A stretch of 64,000 bases of DNA from Brachybacterium sp. YJGR34 (GCF_003347015.1 NZ_PNFB01000012.1:40386-104385); one strand, 5' to 3'. Positions 1-15,373 are shown, counted from the first letter of the stretch. Numbers and translations: made by a program. Notes: generated from the letters alone by a model not told the origin.

Positions 1-2015
<2,015 letters not shown>

Positions 2016-2081
2016 GCACGCCGCGGCGCCCTCACCCGGGCCCCACGTCTGCCCGCTCCGGCCCGCGCCGGCGCCGGCCCC

Positions 2082-2121
2082 GGCGCCGGCCCCGGCCCCG
2101 GCCCCGGCCCCGGCCCCGGCC
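2082..2121. repeat. GGCCCC hexanucleotide tandem repeat
   Basis: Five perfect tandem copies of ggcccc (2088-2117) are preceded by ggcgcc variants and followed by a partial unit, about 70 bases after the glgB stop. It is non-coding simple-sequence DNA of the kind prone to slippage. It could fold with the downstream inverted repeats, but no specific role can be read from it. Confidence 0.8.
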
Positions 2122-2124
2122 GAC

Positions 2125-2185
2125 GAGAATGGTGCAGATCCGTGCCATCTGACGCCCAGATCTGGATCCGAATCGCACCATTCTC
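2125..2185. repeat. Extragenic inverted repeat
   Basis: Arms gagaatggtgc (2125-2135) and gcaccattctc (2175-2185) are perfect 11-base inverted copies. They enclose about 39 bases with further partial symmetry (gatccg, agatct, ggatccg). The AT content of the arms differs from the very GC-rich surroundings. It resembles a short extragenic palindromic element or a regulatory palindrome rather than a terminator. Whether it recurs in the genome cannot be seen here. Confidence 0.6.
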
Positions 2186-2270
2186 TGCCAATGGGCCCAC
2201 GATCCGGGCGAGCGGGCGGGGCGAAGCGCGCGGGCGGGCGGCGAGCAGGCCGGTGGCCGCCTGCGGGGCG

Positions 2271-2297
2271 GGCCGGCCGGCTAGCAGCCGGCCGGCC
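2271..2297. terminator. Strong GC hairpin between convergent genes
   Basis: Perfect 12-base arms ggccggccggct (2271-2282) and agccggccggcc (2286-2297) with a 3-base loop lie between the convergent glgB and thioredoxin/TPR genes. There is no T-tract, which is common for terminators in high-GC actinobacteria. It is probably a bidirectional terminator. The rest of the 2016-2356 gap is GC-rich and holds only the repeats listed. Confidence 0.6.
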
Positions 2298-2356
2298 GGG
2301 CAAGCGCGGAACGGCCGGGCGAGGACGGCCGGGCGAGCGCGCTCGCCGCAGCCGGA

Positions 2357-3259
2357 TCAGTACAGGAGGTTCGCGAGTCGCTTGCGGGCCTGCGCCACGC
2401 GCGGATCAGCCGTGCCGGCCACCTCGAACAGCTCGAGCAGGCGGGCACGCACAGTGTCCTTGGTCTCCTGGTCGGCGCCGCGCAGCTGATCCAGCAGCCG
2501 CGAGAAGGCGTCCTCGACGTGCCCGCCGAGCATGTCGAGATCCGCGGCCAGCATCTGGGCCTCGAGGTCGCCGGGGCGCTGCGCCGCGGCGTCGCGGACC
2601 GCGGCCGGGTCCGTGTCCCGGCAGCGGCTCATGAGCGAGACCGTCGCCAGGCCCGCCGTCGCCTCGGCATCGGCCGGGGACTCCTGCAGCTGCTTGCGGT
2701 AGGCGGCAGCCGCGGCGTCGAGGTCACCGCGCTCGATCGCCTCGTAGGCCTCGGCGATCAGCGGGGGCAGCGGCTCCTCGGGCTCCTCGGCGGCGTCCGC
2801 GGTCGCCTCGGCGTCCGAGACGTCCATCCCCTGCTGCTTGGCCACCTCGAGGACCTGCGTGATCAGGCTGGCGATCTCCGCCTCCGGCAGGACCGACTGC
2901 ACGATCGGCTGCAGCTGTCCCTTGAGGAGCAGCAGCAGCGTGGGCAGCTGCTGGACCTGCAGGGCCCCGGCGACGCGCTGCTGGGTGTCGGCGTCCACGG
3001 TCGCGAGGCGGACTGCGCCGCCCTGAGAGTCCACGCCCCGGCGCAGCGCGTCGAGGAACTGCTCGCCCTCGGGCACCCGGGCGCTCGTGACCAGCAGCAG
3101 GGTCGGGACCTGCTGGGAGTCGGCGATGATCTGCTCGAGCCCCTGCTCGGTGACCGCGACCTCGTGCGGCGAGGGCGTGCCGGCGGTGGCGCCGCCGGCG
3201 GCGGACCCGGCGGGCTGCTTGAGCGCGGCGAGGTCGATGATTCCGTACGGATCGGTCAC
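2357..3259 (-). CDS. Thioredoxin-fold/TPR protein, YbbN/CnoX-like
   Basis: A 300-residue cytoplasmic protein. Residues about 30-150 form a thioredoxin-like fold with the cis-proline segment (QQLPTLLLLL) but no cysteine pair, so it cannot act as a disulfide reductase. Residues about 190-300 are helical tetratricopeptide-like repeats. This architecture matches the YbbN/CnoX family, which holds unfolded proteins and passes them to chaperones. GTG start at 3259 with AAGGAG eight bases upstream. It is convergent with glgB. The family call is good; the co-chaperone role is inferred from the family. Confidence 0.8.
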   Translation of the reverse strand: MTDPYGIIDLAALKQPAGSAAGGATAGTPSPHEVAVTEQGLEQIIADSQQVPTLLLVTSARVPEGEQFLDALRRGVDSQGGAVRLATVDADTQQRVAGALQVQQLPTLLLLLKGQLQPIVQSVLPEAEIASLITQVLEVAKQQGMDVSDAEATADAAEEPEEPLPPLIAEAYEAIERGDLDAAAAAYRKQLQESPADAEATAGLATVSLMSRCRDTDPAAVRDAAAQRPGDLEAQMLAADLDMLGGHVEDAFSRLLDQLRGADQETKDTVRARLLELFEVAGTADPRVAQARKRLANLLY

Positions 3260-3344
3260 GAGTGAGCTCCTTCGACGAGGGATGTACGCCCTCAGTCTAA
3301 GGAGTTCGGCTCCGGACGTGCTGACCGAAGGCCGGGCCCGGCCG

Positions 3345-4388
3345 TCACTCCCCGCTCGCGGTCAGCGTGGTGCGCGTGGCGCCGATCGGCTGCACCTGTC
3401 CGCCGCCGTCCGCCGAGGGGATGTACAGCGCGACGTGGGTGCCATAGGTGCGCACGTACTTCGAGGTGAACTCGGTGCGCCCGATCACGGTGGTGAAGCG
3501 GTTCTCCTCCGTGTAGCGGACGGTCGCGCCCTCGGCGACGGTGACCGTGCGGGTGGACAGCAGGGTGCCCAGCACCACGGCCCCGCCGTCATCGGTGCGC
3601 AGACCCGCGAACTCCTCCTCCTTGACCGCGTAGGACTCGCGGACGGTCGCCGCCTCGTCCCGCTCGACGCCCTCGTTGAGCTTGGCGCGCTCGGCCTGGA
3701 TGCCCTCGTGGACGCCGGTCTGGAACGGGTTCGGGGCGAGCTGGTCGTCCGGATCGGCCCGGTCGCCGTCGGTCAGCACCTTCGCGTACAGCGAGAGCGC
3801 CGCCGCAGGCGTCATGACGAGAGACTCGTCGTCGACGGCGACCTGCTCGGAGCCCTTCAGGGCGCTGGGGACCGTCGGCATCTCGATCCCGACGGCCTGC
3901 TGGGCCCACCCCCAGCTGGTGTACGAGGACTTCGCGTCGCTCTGCTGGAGCGCCATGAAGTACGGCACGCCATCCTCGGCGGAGTCCTCGACCAGGGCGA
4001 TCGCGACGCGGGGGAAGTCGGACGTCACCGAGGACATCGGCACCACGAGCTCGGCACCGGGCACCGTGAGCTCCGCGGCGAACTCGTCGGACTTCTCGAT
4101 GAGCGCGTAGGACGCCTTGCGGAAGTGGACGGCGGAGCCGCTGACGCGGGGCGACAGCAGCGAGGCGTCGCGGGCCTCGTCCGCCTCGACCACGTCGGCG
4201 TTGACCTCGCCGACGATGGTCGTGAACTGCTCCTCGGTCTGGACGGGAGTGGGCTCGGCGAGCTCCTTGCCCGTCGGCGGGGCCGGCGGCGGGGCGGGCT
4301 CGTCGGAGCACGCGGCCAGCAGGCCGGAGACGAAGAGCGTGCCTGCCCCGAGGACGAGGCCTCGGCGGCCGACGGGTCGACTGGTCAT
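3345..4388 (-). CDS. Putative Tat-type lipoprotein of unknown function
   Basis: A 347-residue protein whose function I do not recognise. The N-terminus has a twin arginine (GRRG), a hydrophobic stretch and a lipobox LAAC with Cys27, followed by a Pro-rich linker, so it is probably an exported lipoprotein. The rest is a soluble domain of mixed helices and strands with no motif I can name. The ATG at 4388 has GGAAGGA about eight bases upstream. An ATG at 4430 that overlaps the stop of the upstream membrane-protein gene (ATGA) would give 361 residues and translational coupling. The two genes clearly form one operon, suggesting that the products act together at the cell surface. Confidence 0.7.
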   Translation of the reverse strand: MTSRPVGRRGLVLGAGTLFVSGLLAACSDEPAPPPAPPTGKELAEPTPVQTEEQFTTIVGEVNADVVEADEARDASLLSPRVSGSAVHFRKASYALIEKSDEFAAELTVPGAELVVPMSSVTSDFPRVAIALVEDSAEDGVPYFMALQQSDAKSSYTSWGWAQQAVGIEMPTVPSALKGSEQVAVDDESLVMTPAAALSLYAKVLTDGDRADPDDQLAPNPFQTGVHEGIQAERAKLNEGVERDEAATVRESYAVKEEEFAGLRTDDGGAVVLGTLLSTRTVTVAEGATVRYTEENRFTTVIGRTEFTSKYVRTYGTHVALYIPSADGGGQVQPIGATRTTLTASGE

Positions 4389-4426
4389 CGGGACGTCCTT
4401 CCGCGCGCTGCGCAGGTCATGGCGGG

Positions 4427-5350
4427 TCATCGGCGCTCTCCGCCCTCGTCGTCGTGCTCGGCCCCGGGCTCGGTCTCGGCCTCGGGCTCCTCCACGGGCT
4501 CGTCGGTCGCCGCCGGCTTCTCCTCGTCCTCGTCGTCGGCTTCGGACACCGGGTCCGCGGCGGCCTCGGATCCGTCCTCGGGCTCGACCCGGGACCCGGC
4601 CTCGACGGCAGCACCGTCCTCGCCGAGCGCCCACACCGTCTCCTCGGGGACGTCGGTCCCCTCGGCGCGGTGCGACTCGTCCTCGACCTGCTGATCGACG
4701 TCCACGGGGTCCTCCTCGCCCTCGCCGCGGCGACGACCCAGGGAGACCACCAGGAGCACCAGGCCCACCACGGCGACCGCGGCGCCGCCGGCATAGGCGT
4801 AGGGCACCCACTCGTTCTCGGCCTCGACCGGCCAGGTGATCGAGACCTGGTCCGCGCCCGGCGCGGCGCCGTCGGTGACGATGAGGATCGCGCGGTAGAC
4901 CTGCTCGTTCTCGCCGTTCTCACCGGCCCAGAACTCCTGCACGTCCAGGGTGTACGGGCTGGGCCCGGTGTCCACGGTGCGCCAGAGGTCCGAGGAGGTG
5001 GGATCGGTCAGCTCGGTCTCGCCCTCGGGGTCGACGGTCTCGGTGCTCAGGGTGGTCCAGTCGCTCGCCCCGGTGATGCGGGTGTGCCGCACCCCCTCGA
5101 GGTAGGCCGCGATGTCGTCGTTGGAGGCGGTGATGACGGAGACGTCGGAGGCACCCTCGATGACCACCTCTCCCTGCTCACCGCCCACGTAGAGCACGCC
5201 GGGATCGAGGACCACGGCGGGGCCGGGATTCTCGAGCGCGACCGTGGCGGTGGTCTCGGTGGCCGGTGCCCAGGTGGTCTCGCCCAGGCGGCCCAGCACG
5301 AGTCCGGCCAGTCCGATGAGGACCAGGAGGACGGCCAGGAGTCGTTGCAC
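4427..5350 (-). CDS. Two-TM membrane protein with acidic cytoplasmic tail, unknown function
   Basis: 307 residues, family not recognised. Residues 1-20 form a membrane anchor, about 21-185 an extracellular domain rich in beta strands (Thr/Val/Asp), about 187-209 a second membrane segment ending in GRRRG, and the last ~95 residues are an acidic, low-complexity cytoplasmic tail (many E, D, A, P). GTG start at 5350 with AAGGAG eight bases upstream. The downstream lipoprotein gene starts at or just after its stop, so the two are probably co-transcribed. The layout suggests an envelope complex or a secretion/sensing accessory, but no homology-based function can be given. Confidence 0.75.
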   Translation of the reverse strand: MQRLLAVLLVLIGLAGLVLGRLGETTWAPATETTATVALENPGPAVVLDPGVLYVGGEQGEVVIEGASDVSVITASNDDIAAYLEGVRHTRITGASDWTTLSTETVDPEGETELTDPTSSDLWRTVDTGPSPYTLDVQEFWAGENGENEQVYRAILIVTDGAAPGADQVSITWPVEAENEWVPYAYAGGAAVAVVGLVLLVVSLGRRRGEGEEDPVDVDQQVEDESHRAEGTDVPEETVWALGEDGAAVEAGSRVEPEDGSEAAADPVSEADDEDEEKPAATDEPVEEPEAETEPGAEHDDEGGERR

Positions 5351-5597
5351 GGTGGTAGCTCCTTCGAGGTGAGCCGGGCGGTGCCCCGGCGAGCAGACTG
5401 ATCCACGATACGAGCGGAGGGGCCGGCTGACCAGGGCTGAGTGAGCACTGGCACCTGGGTAAAGCTCTTCTCATGCACGTCTCATCACCCCCTCATACCC
5501 ACCCCACGAGAGCGCCGCCCACGGCCCGCCGAGGGGAGCGCCGCGCTGTCCCGTCCTCGCCCCCGCGGACGGTGCGGAGCCGCGGCCGGTGGTGTCG

Positions 5598-5603
5598 TAC
5601 GCT
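5598..5603 (+). promoter_or_regulatory. -10 element for leaderless nucS
   Basis: TACGCT fits the actinobacterial TANNNT -10 consensus and lies six bases before the GTG at 5610. That predicts transcription starting at or next to the start codon (leaderless mRNA). No ribosome binding site is visible, which agrees. Confidence 0.5.
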
Positions 5604-5609
5604 GTCGGG

Positions 5610-6329
5610 GTGCGTCTCGTCGTTGCCCGCTGCTCCGTCGACTACACCGGTCGACTCACCGCCCACCTGCCGCTCGCCCCGCGCCTGCTGATCGTCAAGG
5701 CCGACGGCAGCGTGCTGGTCCACTCCGACGGCGGCAGCTACAAACCCCTGAACTGGATGAGCCCGCCGTGCACGCTGCGCACCACGCGCCGCGAGGAGGA
5801 GGACGTGTCCGCCGAGGGCGAGACGGTCCCGGGCGAGCCGTGGATCGAGCAGTGGGACGTCACCCACGACAAGTCGGGCGATCGCCTGCGGGTGCGGCTG
5901 CACGAGATCCTCTCCGACTCCTCCCACGAGCTCGGCGTCGACCCCGGACTGCAGAAGGACGGCATCGAGGCCCACCTCCAGGCCCTGCTCGCCGAGAACA
6001 TCGAGACCCTGGGCGACGGCTGGTCACTGGTGCGCCGCGAGTACTACACCGCGATCGGGCCGGTCGACATCCTGGCGCGCGACGAGGACGGCGGCTCCGT
6101 CGCCATCGAGATCAAGCGCCGCGGGGAGATCGACGGCGTCGAGCAGCTGACCCGCTATCTCGAGCTGCTCAACCGCGACCCGCTCCTGGCCCCTGTGCGC
6201 GGCATCTTCGCCGCCCAGGCCATCAAGCCCCAGGCCCGCGTGCTCGCCGCGGACCGCGGCATCGACTGCGTGACCCTCGACTACGACGCCCTGCGCGGGA
6301 TCGACGACGTCGAGTCCCGACTGTTCTGA
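5610..6329 (+). CDS. nucS: Mismatch-specific endonuclease NucS/EndoMS
   Basis: 239 residues. Cleaves both strands at mismatches and provides the non-canonical mismatch repair used by actinobacteria that lack MutS/MutL. The start GTG gives [20 protein letters not shown], matching the usual family N-terminus; an upstream in-frame start would add residues not seen in the family. The N-terminal DNA-binding/dimerisation part contains YKPLNWM, and the C-terminal RecB-like nuclease core has the D...E-I-K signature ([22 protein letters not shown]). In other actinobacteria nucS lies downstream of the ATP synthase locus, as here. Identification is firm. Confidence 0.95.
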   Translation: MRLVVARCSVDYTGRLTAHLPLAPRLLIVKADGSVLVHSDGGSYKPLNWMSPPCTLRTTRREEEDVSAEGETVPGEPWIEQWDVTHDKSGDRLRVRLHEILSDSSHELGVDPGLQKDGIEAHLQALLAENIETLGDGWSLVRREYYTAIGPVDILARDEDGGSVAIEIKRRGEIDGVEQLTRYLELLNRDPLLAPVRGIFAAQAIKPQARVLAADRGIDCVTLDYDALRGIDDVESRLF

Positions 6330-6357
6330 CCACGCGCGACCACGACCGGGAGAGACC

Positions 6358-7587
6358 ATGAGCACCGCTGAGAGCCCCGCCCCCGGATCGACGGCCGCCG
6401 AGCTCGCGGTGCGCGGCAGCGCCGTGCTCGAGAACGGGCTGGTGCCCGATGCGCTGCTGCTCGTGGCCGGCGGGGAGATCCTCTGGGCGGGACCTGCCGC
6501 GCACGCCCCGCCGCACACCGCCGCGGAGCGCCTCGAGCACGACGGGCTGCTGCTGCCGGGCCTCGTGGACCTGCACTGCCACGGCGGGGGCGGATCCTCC
6601 TTCCCGGACGCCTCCTCCCCCGCCGAGATGCGCGCGGCCGTGCAGGAGCATCGCCGCCACGGCACCACGAGCCTGGTCGCCTCGCTGGTCACCGCCGACG
6701 CCGCGGTGCTGCGCGAGCGCGTCGCCCTGCTCGCCGAGCTCGCCGAGCAGGGGGAGATCGCGGGGATCCACCTCGAGGGCCCCTTCGTCTCGGTCGCGCG
6801 GCGCGGCGCCCAGAACCCCGAGCACATCACCGCGGGCGACGAGGACCTGGTGCGGGAGCTCGCCCAGCTCGCCGGCGGGGCGCTCGCGACCATGACCCTC
6901 GCCCCCGAGGCCGAGCGGGCCGACGCCGTCATCACGGCGCTCGCCGAGGTGGGCGCCGTGCCGTCCCTCGGCCACACCGACTGCTCGAGCACGCAGATGA
7001 CCGGAGCCGTCGAGCATGCCGCCGCCGAGCTGCGCCGCGAGCAGGGCCGCTCCCCGCTGCCCACCGCCACTCACCTGTTCAACGGCATGCGACCGATCCA
7101 CCACCGCGACCCCGGACCGGCACTCGCGGCGCTGGACGCCGCCGCGCGCGGCGAGATGATCCTCGAGGTGATCGGCGACGGGGTGCACCTGGACGCACGC
7201 ACGGTGGCCCACGTGTTCGCGCTCGCCGCCGAGGACCACGTCGCGCTGGTCACCGATGCCATGGCGGCCGCCGGGATGCCGGACGGGCAGTACCGGCTGG
7301 GCGCCCTCGACGTCACCGTCGAGAAGGGCATGGCGACCCTCACCGGCGGCTCCGCGATCGCCGGGGGCACCGCGCACCTGCTGGACGTGGTCCGCTTCGC
7401 GGTGCAGGAGGCCGGCGTGGACCTCGTGGCCGCCGTGCGCGCGGCCTCCGTCGTGCCCGCGCGCGTGCTCGGCGTCCAGGATCGGATCGGCTCCCTCGCC
7501 GCCGGCCGACGGGCCGACATCCTCCTCGTGGATGCGCAGCTGCACCCGGTCACGGTGCTGCGCGGCGGGGCGATCATCGCCGACTGA
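6358..7587 (+). CDS. nagA: N-acetylglucosamine-6-phosphate deacetylase
   Basis: 409 residues. Hydrolyses GlcNAc-6-phosphate to glucosamine-6-phosphate and acetate, in amino-sugar salvage and cell-wall recycling. Amidohydrolase motifs are intact: HCHGGGG near the N-terminus, HLEGPFVS with the metal-binding Glu, LGHTDCS, THLFNGM with HHRDPG, and the catalytic Asp in VTDAMAAAG. The C-terminal end (AGRRADILLVD) completes the small beta domain. ATG start with a GGGAGAG element just upstream. It lies 28 bases after nucS and may be co-transcribed. No nagB or PTS gene is adjacent. Identification is firm. Confidence 0.95.
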   Translation: MSTAESPAPGSTAAELAVRGSAVLENGLVPDALLLVAGGEILWAGPAAHAPPHTAAERLEHDGLLLPGLVDLHCHGGGGSSFPDASSPAEMRAAVQEHRRHGTTSLVASLVTADAAVLRERVALLAELAEQGEIAGIHLEGPFVSVARRGAQNPEHITAGDEDLVRELAQLAGGALATMTLAPEAERADAVITALAEVGAVPSLGHTDCSSTQMTGAVEHAAAELRREQGRSPLPTATHLFNGMRPIHHRDPGPALAALDAAARGEMILEVIGDGVHLDARTVAHVFALAAEDHVALVTDAMAAAGMPDGQYRLGALDVTVEKGMATLTGGSAIAGGTAHLLDVVRFAVQEAGVDLVAAVRAASVVPARVLGVQDRIGSLAAGRRADILLVDAQLHPVTVLRGGAIIAD

Positions 7588-7710
7588 CGCGTGCCCGCGA
7601 GCCCACCGCGGCGGCGACGTGGTCCCGGGGGGATCGGCAGTGTGCTCGACGGCGACCGGATCACCCGCTCGGTCCGACGTCGGGAGCCCGCTCCCGTGAC
7701 GGGTGGGGCC

Positions 7711-8151
7711 TCAGTCGGCGTCGCCCAGCACCAGGCCCGTCGGCGCGGCCTCGAGCCAGGAGTTCAGCGCCGCCCCCGAGACGATATCCACGATGGCACG
7801 GACGGTCCTTCCCTCCCGCAGCGTGAACTCCAGCAGATAGCTGTCCGCCCCGCCCTCGACCCGAGAGGGCAGGCGCCGGCGCGAGACGTCCAGGATGTCG
7901 GCGCGGCGGATCACCACCTCCGGGCGCAGCCTCAGGGAGAACGGACGGAACCACCGCAGCCGGTCGGTGCCGAAGCGCATCAGCCCCGTCTGCCACCCGG
8001 CGCCGCCCACCAGACCGCGCCGCTCCAGGGTGCATTCGAAGGCGCCGCGCCGCCGCGCGATCGCCAGCTGGCGGAGCAGCACGAGCGCCGCCGCCACGAC
8101 GAGGAGCATCCCGATCCCCAGGACGAGGATCGGGATGCTCAGGTCGCTCAT
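7711..8151 (-). CDS. DUF2550 family membrane protein
   Basis: 146 residues. One N-terminal membrane segment (about residues 5-25), then a soluble domain beginning RRRGAFECTLE with repeated aromatic and basic residues (RFGTDRLRWFR). DUF2550 proteins are found next to atpC across actinobacteria, and this gene lies 19 bases downstream of atpC on the same strand. Biochemical function is unknown. It is convergent with nagA; the 123-base gap between them contains only a weak small hairpin near 7681-7696. Confidence 0.85.
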   Translation of the reverse strand: MSDLSIPILVLGIGMLLVVAAALVLLRQLAIARRRGAFECTLERRGLVGGAGWQTGLMRFGTDRLRWFRPFSLRLRPEVVIRRADILDVSRRRLPSRVEGGADSYLLEFTLREGRTVRAIVDIVSGAALNSWLEAAPTGLVLGDAD

Positions 8152-8170
8152 GGACGGTGTCGCAGCCGGG

Positions 8171-10870
<2,700 letters not shown>

Positions 10871-10940
10871 GTCTCTCCTCGTGCGGGGGTGGATGCGTCC
10901 TCGGCGGTGCCGCCGCCCCGCAGGGCGGCGGCCACTCGCA

Positions 10941-12566
10941 TCAGCCGCGGACGATCTGCTCCTGCTCGATCTGGTCGGCGTCCAGGCGGCGGTCCTCGTC
11001 GGTGCGCTGGGCGCTGTCCGCCTTGCCGGCCAGGAAGTCCTTCTTGACGTCGGCGAGCAGCGCGTCGAGCTCCTCCTCGGTGGAGGACTCGAACTTGCCG
11101 GTGCTGCGGATCGCCTCGAGCACGGTGCCGTTGTGGTGCAGGTGCTCGAGCAGACGGGTCTCGAACTCGCGGACGTCCTCGACCTCGATGTCGTCGAGCT
11201 TGCCCTTGGTGCCGGCCCAGATCGAGACGACCTGGTCCTCCATCGGGAACGGCGAGTACTGGGACTGCTTGAGCAGCTCCATGAGGCGGGCGCCGCGGTT
11301 GAGCTGCTGCTTCGAGGCGGCGTCCAGGTCCGAGGCGAACATCGCGAAGGCCTCGAGGTCGCGGAACTGCGCCAGCGAGATCTTCAGGGTGCCCGAGACC
11401 GCCTTCATGGCCTTCGTCTGCGCGGAGCCGCCGACGCGGGAGACCGAGATGCCGACGTCGACCGCCGGGCGCTGGTTCGCGTTGAACAGGTCCGACTGCA
11501 GGAAGCACTGGCCGTCGGTGATCGAGATGACGTTGGTCGGGATGTACGCCGAGACGTCGTTCGCCTTCGTCTCGATGATCGGCAGGCCGGTCATCGAGCC
11601 GCCGCCCATCTCGTCCGAGAGCTTCGCGCAGCGCTCGAGGAGACGGGAGTGCAGGTAGAAGACGTCACCCGGGTAGGCCTCACGGCCCGGCGGACGACGC
11701 AGCAGCAGCGACACGGCGCGGTAGGCCTCGGCCTGCTTGGACAGGTCGTCGAAGACGATGAGGACGTGCTTGCCCTCGTACATCCAGTGCTGACCGATGG
11801 CCGAGCCCGTGTAGGGGGCGATGTACTTGAAGCCCGCCGGGTCGGAGGCCGGAGCCGCGACGATCGTCGTGTAGTCGAGCGCGCCGTTCTCCTCGAGGGT
11901 CGCCCGCACCGAGGCGATGGTCGAGCCCTTCTGACCGACCGCCACGTAGATGCAGCGCACCTGCTTGTCCGGGTCGCCGGACTCCCAGTTGGCCTTCTGG
12001 TTCAGGATCGTGTCGATGCCGATCGCGGTCTTGCCGGTCTGGCGGTCGCCGATGATCAGCTGACGCTGGCCGCGGCCGATCGGGGTCATCGCGTCGATCG
12101 CCTTGAGCCCGGTCTGCATCGGCTCCTTGACGGCCTTGCGCTGCATGACGCCGGGGGCCTGGAGCTCGAGGGCGCGACGGCCGACGGTCTCGATCTCCCC
12201 GAGGCCGTCGATGGGGTCGCCGACGGGGTCGACCACACGGCCCAGGTAGCCGTCACCGACCGGCACGGAGAGCACCTGGCCGGTGCGACGGACCTGCTGG
12301 CCCTCCTCGATGCCCGAGAACTCGCCGAGGACGACGACGCCGACCTCGCGCAGCTCGAGGTTCAGGGCGAGGCCGACGGTGCCGTCCTCGAAGGTGACGA
12401 GCTCATTGGCCATGACGTTGGGCAGGCCCTCGACACGCGCGATGCCGTCGGCGGCCTCGCTGACGCGGCCGATCTCCTCGCGCTCGGTGGCGCTTGCCTG
12501 GTAGGTGGACACCGCGGTGTCCAGGGCGTTCCGGATCTCCTCCGGGCTGATCGTGAGCTCCGCCAT
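10941..12566 (-). CDS. atpA: F1 ATP synthase alpha subunit
   Basis: 541 residues. Non-catalytic nucleotide-binding subunit of F1. Walker [11 protein letters not shown], the GQKGSTIA segment, [16 protein letters not shown] and the conserved [16 protein letters not shown] stretch with its arginine finger are intact. The C-terminus extends about 25 residues ([17 protein letters not shown]), with charged tail residues that are common in actinobacterial AtpA. ATG start at 12566. Spacing is 70 bases to atpG and 80 bases from atpH. Confidence 0.97.
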   Translation of the reverse strand: MAELTISPEEIRNALDTAVSTYQASATEREEIGRVSEAADGIARVEGLPNVMANELVTFEDGTVGLALNLELREVGVVVLGEFSGIEEGQQVRRTGQVLSVPVGDGYLGRVVDPVGDPIDGLGEIETVGRRALELQAPGVMQRKAVKEPMQTGLKAIDAMTPIGRGQRQLIIGDRQTGKTAIGIDTILNQKANWESGDPDKQVRCIYVAVGQKGSTIASVRATLEENGALDYTTIVAAPASDPAGFKYIAPYTGSAIGQHWMYEGKHVLIVFDDLSKQAEAYRAVSLLLRRPPGREAYPGDVFYLHSRLLERCAKLSDEMGGGSMTGLPIIETKANDVSAYIPTNVISITDGQCFLQSDLFNANQRPAVDVGISVSRVGGSAQTKAMKAVSGTLKISLAQFRDLEAFAMFASDLDAASKQQLNRGARLMELLKQSQYSPFPMEDQVVSIWAGTKGKLDDIEVEDVREFETRLLEHLHHNGTVLEAIRSTGKFESSTEEELDALLADVKKDFLAGKADSAQRTDEDRRLDADQIEQEQIVRG

Positions 12567-12646
12567 CTGCTGCTTCGCTTCCTCTCGGTCTCCCCGTGCG
12601 GGGAGGGTCTACACAATGCTGGGGACGCCGGGGCGTCGGGACTGGT

Positions 12647-13465
12647 TCAGGCCACCAGGCGCTGCCGGGCTCGGGTGAGCCGTGCCAGGACGGTGGCGTC
12701 GTAGAGGTCGTCGCCGACCTGGATCCGCAGACCGCCCACGACGTCGGGATCGACGTGGAGGATCATCTGGATCTCCCGGCCGTAGATGCCCGCCAGGACA
12801 GCGGCGAGCCGGCTCTGCTGGGTCTCGTCGAGCGCGACCGCGCTGGCGACCGAGGCGAAGGCGAGCCGACGCCGGTCGGAGGCGAAGCGGGCGAACTCCT
12901 CGATGCGCCGCGCCGGCTTGATCCCGGTGCGCCGTCCGACGGCGCGGGCCGCGAGGGCGACCGTGATCGAATGGGCGCGACCGTCCAGCAACCTGCGCAG
13001 GAGGGTGGCGCGCTGCGAGGGGTCCTCCCGCGAGCCGTCCAGGGCGATGGTGAGGTCGCCGCTGTCGTCGATCATCCGGGAGATCTCGAAGAGCTCCCGC
13101 TCGACCTGCTCGAGCACTCCGTCGGCCTGGGCGCGGGAGAGCAGCGCCGAGACGCCGAGCAGCTCGAGGGCATCGAGGATGTCCTCCTGCTCGGACCAGC
13201 GGTGCCGCACGACGTCGAGGGTGATCTCGAGCGCCGCCGGGCTCACCTGTGCGCCGAACAGCGAACGCACGGTGTCCTCCTTGACCGCGGCCGGACGGCC
13301 GGGGTCGGAGAGCACGCGGACGAGCTGGTTGCTGGCATCGACGGCGTCGGCCGTCGAGAACAGCTCCTCGGCGGTGGACTCCTGCGTGCCGGACTGCGCC
13401 GAGAAGGCGCCTTCGGCCTGCTGGAGCACCTCACCGAAAGAGGTGGAGGAGGTTCCTCGCATCAC
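12647..13465 (-). CDS. atpH: ATP synthase delta subunit
   Basis: 272 residues, the usual length for actinobacterial delta. Peripheral-stalk subunit joining F1 to the b subunits. Helical N-terminal domain (residues about 1-180, with ALDGSREDPSQRATLLRRLL) and the C-terminal domain with the family signature VDPDVVGGLRIQVGDDLYDA near the end. ATG start at 13465, seven bases after the atpF stop; the two are surely co-transcribed. Confidence 0.95.
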   Translation of the reverse strand: MMRGTSSTSFGEVLQQAEGAFSAQSGTQESTAEELFSTADAVDASNQLVRVLSDPGRPAAVKEDTVRSLFGAQVSPAALEITLDVVRHRWSEQEDILDALELLGVSALLSRAQADGVLEQVERELFEISRMIDDSGDLTIALDGSREDPSQRATLLRRLLDGRAHSITVALAARAVGRRTGIKPARRIEEFARFASDRRRLAFASVASAVALDETQQSRLAAVLAGIYGREIQMILHVDPDVVGGLRIQVGDDLYDATVLARLTRARQRLVA

Positions 13466-13471
13466 GGTTCC

Positions 13472-14017
13472 TTATCGGGTGGTGGCCTGGCTCGACTCGA
13501 GGTCGTCCAGGAACCGGTCGATCACACGGCGGGAGCGCTCGTCGTCGGTGAGGGACTCCCCGACGATCTTCGAGGCGAGATCGCTCGCCAGCGTGCCCAC
13601 CTCGCCGCGCAGCTCGGTCGAGGCGGCGATCCGCTCGGCGCTCAGCTGATGGCGGCCGGCCTGCAGCACGCGCTCGGACTCGGCCTCGGCGCGGGTGCGC
13701 GCCTCGTCGACGATCTTCTGACCGTCCGCACGGGCCTTCTCGCGGATGCTCGCTGCTTCCTGACGGGCAGCGGCGAGCTCCGCCTCCTGGTCCTGCTTGA
13801 GCTGGTCGACCTGCTCCTGGACCTTCTCCGCATTGCGGATGCCGCCCTCGATCTTCTCGGACCGCTCGTCGAGCACGGCGTTCATGCGCGGGAGCACGAA
13901 CTTCATGAAGACGGAGGCGAAGATCGCCAGGAAGATCGCAGACCACACGATCTCCTCGGGGAGCGGGATGAGCAGCCGCCAGCCGGGGACTTCTCCCCCT
14001 GCTTCTGCCAGAATCAT
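13472..14017 (-). CDS. atpF: ATP synthase Fo b subunit
   Basis: 181 residues. One N-terminal membrane helix (WLLIPLPEEIVWSAIFLAIF region, about residues 12-34) followed by a long charged coiled coil (NAEKVQEQVDQLKQDQEAEL and onward) that forms the peripheral stalk. ATG start at 14017 (MILAEAGG), with GAGG eight bases upstream, preferred over an open upstream extension that lacks family similarity. The order atpB-E-F-H is standard. Confidence 0.95.
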   Translation of the reverse strand: MILAEAGGEVPGWRLLIPLPEEIVWSAIFLAIFASVFMKFVLPRMNAVLDERSEKIEGGIRNAEKVQEQVDQLKQDQEAELAAARQEAASIREKARADGQKIVDEARTRAEAESERVLQAGRHQLSAERIAASTELRGEVGTLASDLASKIVGESLTDDERSRRVIDRFLDDLESSQATTR

Positions 14018-14027
14018 GTGCTCGACC

Positions 14028-15302
<1,275 letters not shown>

Positions 15303-15373
15303 TCAGTGGTCGAGCTCGCTGCGGTATTGCACCGTGATCAGCGCTCGAGCACCTCCGGAAGCATAACAGAGAG

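Noticed and set aside
2082..2121. GGCCCC repeat as a CRISPR-like array
   Set aside because: Six-base units without spacers; simple-sequence repeat only. No cas gene in the window.
4389..4811. N-terminal extension of the lipoprotein gene to 4811
   Set aside because: The extension is Arg/Gly-rich shadow of the overlapping membrane-protein gene; the lipobox and ribosome binding site support a start at 4388 (or 4430).
7681..7696. Terminator between nagA and DUF2550
   Set aside because: Only a six-base-pair stem; too weak to list as a feature.
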